This document shows positions 58,300 through 64,000 of a DNA stretch of 64,000 bases, piece by piece. Under the pieces are notes generated by a model. It saw only the letters and a program-made list of their open reading frames with translations, was not told the DNA's origin and ran no database searches. A program made the translations under genes and the position numbers. The first letter of the stretch is position 1. The number at the start of each line of letters is the position of its first letter. The stretch comes from Amorphophallus konjac (lineage: Eukaryota > Streptophyta > Magnoliopsida > Alismatales > Araceae), in NCBI GenBank assembly GCA_022559845.1, contig CM040118.1, forward strand, positions 446,646,053 through 446,710,052. Reading direction: 5' to 3'.

Positions 58300-58363
58300 A
58301 TATACCTACGTTTAATTGAAACGTAGGTAAAATTTGTAGCTATAGGTCTCATTTCGTGTAGTG
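58300..58363 (-). repeat. CACTA terminal inverted repeat and subterminal repeats
   Basis: Ends ...TTTCGTGTAGTG on plus, that is CACTACACGAAA on minus. Just inside is an inverted CCTACGTTTAATTGAAACGT block. The 3-bp target site would be CAT (58364-58366) with no partner seen. Confidence 0.7.
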
Positions 58364-58579
58364 CATATACACATGTCTTACATCGTTAACCTATGTCACT
58401 CATTTCTGATCCCCCGTCGTATAACTCCGACTTTTGTCAGATATTTCTAATCCCTATCAGAGAGCACTCGAGTTCATTTTCAGATTTTTAAGTTTCTTTT
58501 ATTTAATTTCCCACCATGTAAATCCATTATTTATTCAATTATCTAATACATCATCCACCTCTGTATTGACTCCCTCTCT

Positions 58580-59330
58580 AATTTATCATTGAAATATGTC
58601 TATCTCTTCAATATATCATCTAATCATTCAATATATCGTCTATCTATTCAATATATCATTTAATCCTTCAATGTATTGTCTTTCTATTCAATAAATATCC
58701 TCTTCAATGTATTGTCTTTCTATTCAAAATATATCTTCTAATCTTTCAATATATCATCCATCTATTTAATATATTGTCTAATCATTCAATATATCGTCTA
58801 CTTGGAAGACGACAAAAGTAATTCGTCTAAATAGGCAGCTTTGTCTAATGCTTCCGACTTAGAGGATACATCGTCTACTCTACTAGTTCGTCTAGTACTT
58901 CTGACTTAGATGACACATCATCTACTTTGTTGTTTCATCTAATTCTAGTACATCATCTACTTTATTGTTTCATCTAATTCTAGTACATCATCTAACCCTT
59001 TTTCTCCTAACTACCAGTGCATCGTCTAAGTTCTAGTTTTGCCTACTTCTTTTCACTTAGGTGAAACATCATCTATCTTCCTTTAAGTTAGACAAAACAT
59101 CGTCTATCTTCCTTCATTTAAGTTTCTCCATTCGTTTAACCTCTCTTATCATAGACGAGACTTCCAAATAATCGACTTATTTGGCTCCTATCAAAGAAAA
59201 ATCCAATGAAAATTGGGTTTAAAAAACTGAGATGTTACAAAGCGACGTCGACCTAGAGAAGACTGGTAAACATAGGGGTGTATTATGTGATGGAACATCG
59301 TCTATCTCCCTTTAACTTAGGCAGAATATC
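58580..59330. repeat. Array of short TCGTCTA/TCATCTA motifs, some inverted
   Basis: About 20 copies of ATCGTCTA or ATCATCTA in an AT-rich stretch, first as TTCAATATATCGTCTA units (58600-58800), then mixed with TAGACGA/TAGATGA inversions. TAGATGACACATCATCTA (58907-58924) is a perfect palindrome with a 4-base centre. The arrangement is like the subterminal region of a DNA transposon, but no terminus is identified. Confidence 0.6.
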
Positions 59331-59333
59331 ATC

Positions 59334-60173
59334 TGGAGAGGGGGAAATTCATGGCCCATCGCTTCCCAGCCTAAAAGTCCACTAAGACACACTAGGCCCA
59401 ATAAGTGACAACCCACCTCCACAGGTTGGGCCCACTTACGAGAATCCCGAGGGTCAAGGGCCCAAAGAGTGCCATATAGCCTCAGCACGATCGATCATGC
59501 AGAGAATTCCCCCTAAGCTCGGGAGGGACCCTAATGCACCAACGACCCGACCCAGCGGAAGGCTACCAAGGCAACTCCCTCAGGAAAGCCCGGGATAGGA
59601 ATAAAACCTGGCGATCTTGGCCCCCTGAAGGGGATAACCCTTATCTAGAAGAGGAAAGACCCACGGTAGGGACTCCCTCTTCGCTCAGGGAAACCCTATC
59701 CAGGCCGGGCATTTATCCCAAGCAACTGAAGGTGAACATCTCACGAACTCATGAGAGCGAAGAAGACGGAAGGGCTAAGGGAAAAGCAAGAATCCTTCAA
59801 CGGTAAGAATGCGTACCGGAGGACATAACGCCCCCACTCAATAGCCCCTCCGAGATCCCTGCGAAGTCAAGGAGGGAGTTCGCAACTATTTAATCTCAAG
59901 CATCTCCCGCCAACGAGGTAAGTTATAAGCATTGTCCCTCAACTGGTGAAGAGCGATCCCGTACCCCTAGATTTCCCTTATTTCCTTGTGTTCAGCTCTT
60001 GCCCACACTAACTTAAGTATCAGAGGGTTTTCCCTGGGATCCAAATCCTAGGCCTCCTGATCTTTGCTATTTCTACGTAGATTTCTTCCAGAGGTGCCTG
60101 GTGTAATCTTGCCGGTGGATTCATTCCTCCAAATCCGATGGTCTGCAACTCAATGTGGGATCTTGCCCCTTCA
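59334..60173 (+). repeat. 5' LTR of element F, about 840 bp
   Basis: Starts TGGAGAGGGGGAAA and ends CCCCTTCA two bases before the primer site. Contains CTATTTAATC near 59888. The target duplication would begin with TCATC (59329-59333). No partner LTR is in the window, so the left end is provisional. Confidence 0.6.
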
Positions 60174-60175
60174 TC

Positions 60176-60190
60176 TGGCGCTGTCTGTGG
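60176..60190 (+). other. Primer binding site of element F
   Basis: TGGCGCTGTCTGTGG, a common gypsy primer-site form, two bases after the LTR. Confidence 0.7.
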
Positions 60191-60211
60191 CTAACTGAAC
60201 AAGCAGCCAAT

Positions 60212-61716
60212 ATGGTGCGCAAGAGCAACAACAAGAGGGTGAACAGTGAGAAGGAAAAGGCGCCAGCTGCTGGCGACCATAAGCTTGCGCCATCCCACTC
60301 CGCGACCGGCCAGCCTCGGGTGCAAGAGTCGACGCCACCCCTTCGCAGTCAACCTAGAGGGAACAACCTGTTCTGGTGGATCCTAAAGCCTTCCGATCCC
60401 TTAATTCCAAACTGGACACCCTCGTTGACTTGATGAGGCCCCAGGCGGCCAAGGAGGAACGTTCTCAGCGGTTGCACTTGGGAACCCTTGAGGAGATGCA
60501 TCTTGGCAAATGGCGGGTGGCCATTTTATAATAGAGGCCGGTCATATCATCCGTAGCACAGCGGGCAGCCCATCTTATCCCCCACCCCATGTTGTAGAGC
60601 AAAAGGCTGCTTCCAATCCACGGAGGGGGAGGAGGAATGTACGACAGCCAACTCCGCCGGCTGTGACTACCTTCTCTGTCGTCGCCTGACGATGTGACGG
60701 AGTGGGAGCACATACGGGGAGCCCCCTCTCGCGCTCATCCGGAGCTCACCCTTAAACTCTGAGAGTTTGAGCGACATTTCACTGAGAAGGAATGTGCGCT
60801 TCGAGCCCTGCAAAAGGGGAAGCAGAGCTCCTTAGATGATGGAGACGAGGATCAGTCCCCGTTCTCCACTGAAATTCTGGAAGCTAGACTATCGCCTAGG
60901 GTTTAGCTTCTGACCTTCAAATCCTTTGATGGCCTGGGCGATCCAGCCGACCATTTTGACAGTGTCGACGCCCTAACGACCCTGCAGGAGGCCTTAGACC
61001 CCATCAAGTGCCGGGCCTTTGCTACCACATTGGTGCAGGGTGCCCAGGCCTAGTTTCGAGCCCTCACGTCGGGGAGTATCTCTAGCTTCTGACAATTCGG
61101 GTGGCTTTTCAAGGAGAGCTTTTCCAAAAGTGGCCCCCCCAAGGTTGATCATAGGTCTTCTAGCACTCAAGAAGGCCCCTGGGGAGAAGCTTCGGGCCTA
61201 CATCAACAGCTTTAAGGCAGAAGCCCTGTGCATCCCCTGACTCGATGTGGCATCTGTGATCACTGCCTTGACTGGGGGAACCTAGGAAGAGGGGCTTCGG
61301 CAGGAATTGGTTCTCCACCCACCCTCCTCTCTTACTGACCTCATCATCTTACCTCTGCGCCACACAGAGTGTGAGGAGATCCTAACTGCTTGCCGGGACA
61401 GCTCCAGCAAAGGCAAGGAGGGGGAGAGGAAGCGCCAATCTGATCAGCCTCCCCAGTAGGGTAAAAGAAAGAATCGTTAAGGCGACAGGAGAGAGCTACC
61501 AAAAAAGTTTGAGTGCTACACCCTACTGGCCACTCCAGTCTATGAGATCTACCGAGAGATCAAGGACTCAGGCCTTCTTCACCGACCCGAGCCAATGAAG
61601 TCCTACCCTCGGCATCTCAATCGACGTAAGCATTGCTAGTTCCATGACGACCACGGCCACCATACTACTGACTGTCAGCAGCTCAAGGATGAGACTCTCA
61701 TCCAACGTGGGCACCT
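60212..61716 (+). pseudogene. gag of element F, heavily broken
   Basis: Starts MVRKSNNKRVNSEKEK at 60212. After a frame change near 60370 and several stops, the Retrotrans_gag core appears at about 60930-61200 (GLGDPADHFDSVDALTTLQE, KCRAFATTLVQGAQA). A zinc-knuckle-like CXXC/HH region follows near 61640-61680 (FHDDHGHHTTDCQQLKDE, with a stop where the first Cys context begins). Not functional. Confidence 0.75.
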
Positions 61717-63278
61717 GGCCTAGTACGTGGCTGATCGCCGTAACGCCCCGCGGGACCCCTTAAAGAAGATCGACAATCGCCCCTAGGGTATCTACATTAA
61801 TGTCATCTCGGGAGGGTCGGCTTCCAACAGGGATACTAGTCGGGGAATAAAGTACCACACTGAGCGAGCAAGCCGAGGGAATGAGGCAGCGAAGCCCGTG
61901 ACCCCAGCTCCCGAACAACAGATCATGACTCTCTCCGAAAAAGACCTAGAGGGGGTGCTTACCCCGCATGATGATACACTTGTAATATCTGCTACTATAA
62001 ACCCTTGTAATGTCGATAGGATCCTCGTGGACAATGGTAGCGCTTCAGATGTTTTGTCTTATGATTATTTTTTAAAGATGGATGAAAATCCATCGAAGTT
62101 GCGTCCGATCTGAACCCCTCTGTGTGGGTTCAATGGTCAAGCTACCTATCTTGAGGGAGCACTTACCCTGCCAGTTACCCGTAAAACTCCCCCCAAAATT
62201 GTAACATTTGTAGCCAACTTCATTATGGTAAAAAGGATGATGGCCTATAATGCCATCTTCGGCGGGGATATCATCGGTCTAATAAAGGTAGTGTCCTCCA
62301 CTTTTCACCCAAAGATGAAGTTCCCCACCAAATACAACGTGGGGGAGGTAAGGGGTAGCCAAGCCGTAGCTAGAAGGTGTTATGTAGTTTCTATCGAGAC
62401 TACAAAACCTGAGGAAGAAAATCGAGGGAAAGGGATCATTAAGGAAAAAGTGGCGAGAAGCAAACCTGGAGGGGAGCTATTATCGATCTACCTGGCCCAG
62501 TACGTGGTCAATCGTCGTGACCCCCCGCGAGACCCCTCGGAGGAGATCGACAATCGGCCCCGAGGTATCCACCTTAATGTCATCTCAGGAGGGTCGACTT
62601 TCGGCAAGGATACTAGTCGAGGAAGAAAGTGCCACGCCGAGCGAGTAAGCCGAGGGAATGAGCCAGTGAAGCCCGTGACCCCAACTCCCAAACAGTAGAT
62701 CGTGACGTTCTCCGACAAAGGCCTAAAGGGGGGTGCTTATCCCGCATGATGATGCACTTGTAATATCTGCAATTGTAAACCATTTTAATGTAGATAAGAT
62801 CCTTGTGGACAATGGTAGCGCTCCGGACATTTTGTGTTACGACTATTTTTTAAAGATGGATGAAAATCCATCAAAGTTGCACCCGGTCCGAAGCCCTCTT
62901 TGTTGGTTCAATGGTCAAGCTACCTATCCCGAGGGAGCACTTAGCCTACCAGTTACCCTCAAAACTCCCCCTAAAACCGTAACAATATTTGTGGCCAATT
63001 TCGTTATGGTAAAAAGGATGACGACCTATAATGTCATCTTCGGCCAGGGTATCATCAGTCGAATAAAGGCAGTGCCCTCCACTTTCCACCAAAAGATGAA
63101 GTTCCCCACCAAATATAACGTGGGGGAGATAAGGGGTAGCCAGGTCATGGCTAGAAGGTGTTATGTAATTTCTGTTGAGACCACAAAACCTGAGGAAGAA
63201 AACCAAGGGAAAGAGATCATTAAGAAAAAAGCGGCGACAAGCAAACCTGGAGGGGAGCTATTGTCGATCTACCTGTGA
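61717..63278 (+). pseudogene. Aspartic protease region of element F, duplicated in tandem
   Basis: Two copies follow one another, offset by about 778 bp: copy 1 about 61717-62493, copy 2 about 62494-63270. Each has a DPxxxIDNRP...INVISGGS segment, VDNGSA(S/P)D (active site near 62025 and 62803), FNGQATYPEGALSL and the KFPTKYNVGEIRGSQ block. The copies differ at roughly one base in eight. Copy 2 has a one-base shift near 62730. Retropepsin cleaves the polyprotein, by family. Confidence 0.82.
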
Positions 63279-63329
63279 AATGACCCGACCCTTGAAGTCA
63301 AAATTGGGGTAGATTTGTCGCCAAAAATT

Positions 63330-64000
63330 TAGGAGCAATATAAGAATTTCCTTTCAAGATACATTCACATCTTTGCATGGTCTGATGATGACCTCCCCGG
63401 GATCCCCGCGGAGACCGTCACGCATCGCTCAACCTCGATCCATCTGTCAAGCCTGCTCAACAACGGAAGAGAAGGCATGCCCCAGCTAAATAGGCGATTA
63501 TCAAATAACAAATCAGCAAGGGTAGGAAAATCGGGCTGTTTTGCCTGGTCCTTTACCCGAGCTGGCTAGCCAACATCGTCCTGGTGCCCAAAGCGTCAGG
63601 CAAATGGCGGATGTACGTCGACTTCACTTACCTGATCAAGGCTACATCGAAGGATTGCTACCTGCTCTCGAGCATCGACCAATTAGTCGACTCAACGTCA
63701 GGTAATGAGCTACCCAGCTTCCTCGATGCCTATTCTGGAAATCACTAAATCCAGACGCATTTGGAGGACGCCAAGAGGACAACTTTTACTTCTAACTTTG
63801 ACGTATACTGCTACACCCAAATGCCTTTCGAGCTTAAGAATGTTGCTGCGACGTATCAGAGGCAAGTGAATTAAATATTCGAGGACCAGATTGGTAGAAA
63901 TGTAGAAGTCTACATCGACGACATGCTGGTCAAGACCCCAAAAGCTAAAGACCACTTTGCCGATCTGGCAGAAACATTTGAAGCACTCCAGGAATATAAC
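63330..64000 (+). pseudogene. Reverse transcriptase of element F, N-terminal half, broken
   Basis: Segments in several frames: ANIVLVPKASGKWRMYVDF near 63570-63625, then ELPSFLDAYSGNH, MPFELKNVAATYQR and the catalytic [10 protein letters not shown] with YIDD at 63911-63922. Stops and shifts occur near 63440-63500, 63750 and 63870. The gene continues past the window. Confidence 0.8.

Larger units (their letters stand above)
55347..58363 (-). mobile_element. CACTA (En/Spm) transposon, 5' part
   Basis: The right terminus reads, on the minus strand, CACTACACGAAATGAGACC from 58363, with subterminal CCTACGTTT/AAACGTAGG repeats just inside. A transposase-associated domain follows on the same strand at 55937-55725. 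No TNP2 catalytic sequence or second terminus is recognisable, either here or left of Tat-2 (29500-31958). It is a truncated or internally deleted copy that Tat-2 may have interrupted. Confidence 0.65.
59334..64000 (+). mobile_element. Element F: Ty3/gypsy retrotransposon, 5' part, runs off the window
   Basis: 5' LTR, primer site TGGCGCTGTCTGTGG, gag, two protease copies and RT, all decayed. The domain order and the VDNGSA protease site are typical of a common plant Ty3/gypsy group. RNase H and integrase lie outside. Its LTR resembles that of element A. Confidence 0.8.

Overview
This window reads as nuclear DNA of a seed plant, probably an angiosperm, from repeat-rich heterochromatin-like sequence. 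I find no intact host gene. Almost every base can be assigned to nested or adjacent transposable elements: two very large Ty3/gypsy elements of the Tat/Ogre type (dual RNase H, G-patch, TGTTGA...TCAACA LTRs), two Sirevirus-type Ty1/copia elements (iMet primer site, multiplied polypurine tracts, palindromes in U3), two other gypsy elements, another gypsy LTR, an L1-type LINE fragment and a CACTA (En/Spm) fragment. The species cannot be named from the sequence.

Layout. 1-2714: 3' end of gypsy element A, with an antisense Transposase_28-type gene and a 3' LTR. 2720-12278: 3' part of Tat element 1, interrupted by A at its left end, with two antisense accessory genes and a 3' LTR. 12279-15495: Sirevirus C (minus strand), whose gag is cut by Tat-1. 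15507-16338 plus 28103-29410: a gypsy LTR (E) split by Sirevirus-like element D. 16339-28102: D, complete with CCCAG target duplications, 3.3-kb LTRs, a gag with six zinc knuckles and no pol. 29520-30900: LINE fragment. 30901-31953: unassigned. 31959-55341: complete 23.4-kb Tat element 2 with ACTGT target duplications. 55347-58363: CACTA 5' end, minus strand. 58580-59330: array of short TCGTCTA/TAGACGA motifs. 59334-64000: gypsy element F (5' LTR, gag, tandemly duplicated protease, RT), running off the right edge.

How the parts work together. Tat-2 has gag, protease, G-patch, RT, two RNase H domains and integrase on the plus strand, all broken by stops and frameshifts. Between pol and the 3' LTR both Tat copies carry two genes on the opposite strand. 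One is a two-exon DUF7745/plant-mobile-domain-like gene, still fully open in Tat-2. The other is a seven-exon gene joining a plant mobile domain (PMD) to a coiled coil. The gene models rest on comparing the two copies: five internal PMD-gene exons are exactly the same length (708, 162, 375, 93 and 141 nt) and all introns are phase 0, although introns and sequence differ. Element A carries a third antisense gene in the same place. This recurring antisense, spliced, PMD-like gene set is the most interesting feature of the window.

Two other patterns cross family boundaries. Short quasi-palindromes built on CGGTC...GACCG or GCGTCGACGC lie in or near the LTR control regions of Tat, Sirevirus and the E LTR. 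Four unrelated reading frames are each broken by one extra base in an A/T homopolymer, which suggests a shared mechanism or a base-calling artefact. All splice sites, domain calls and boundaries were read by eye and are not backed by any search.
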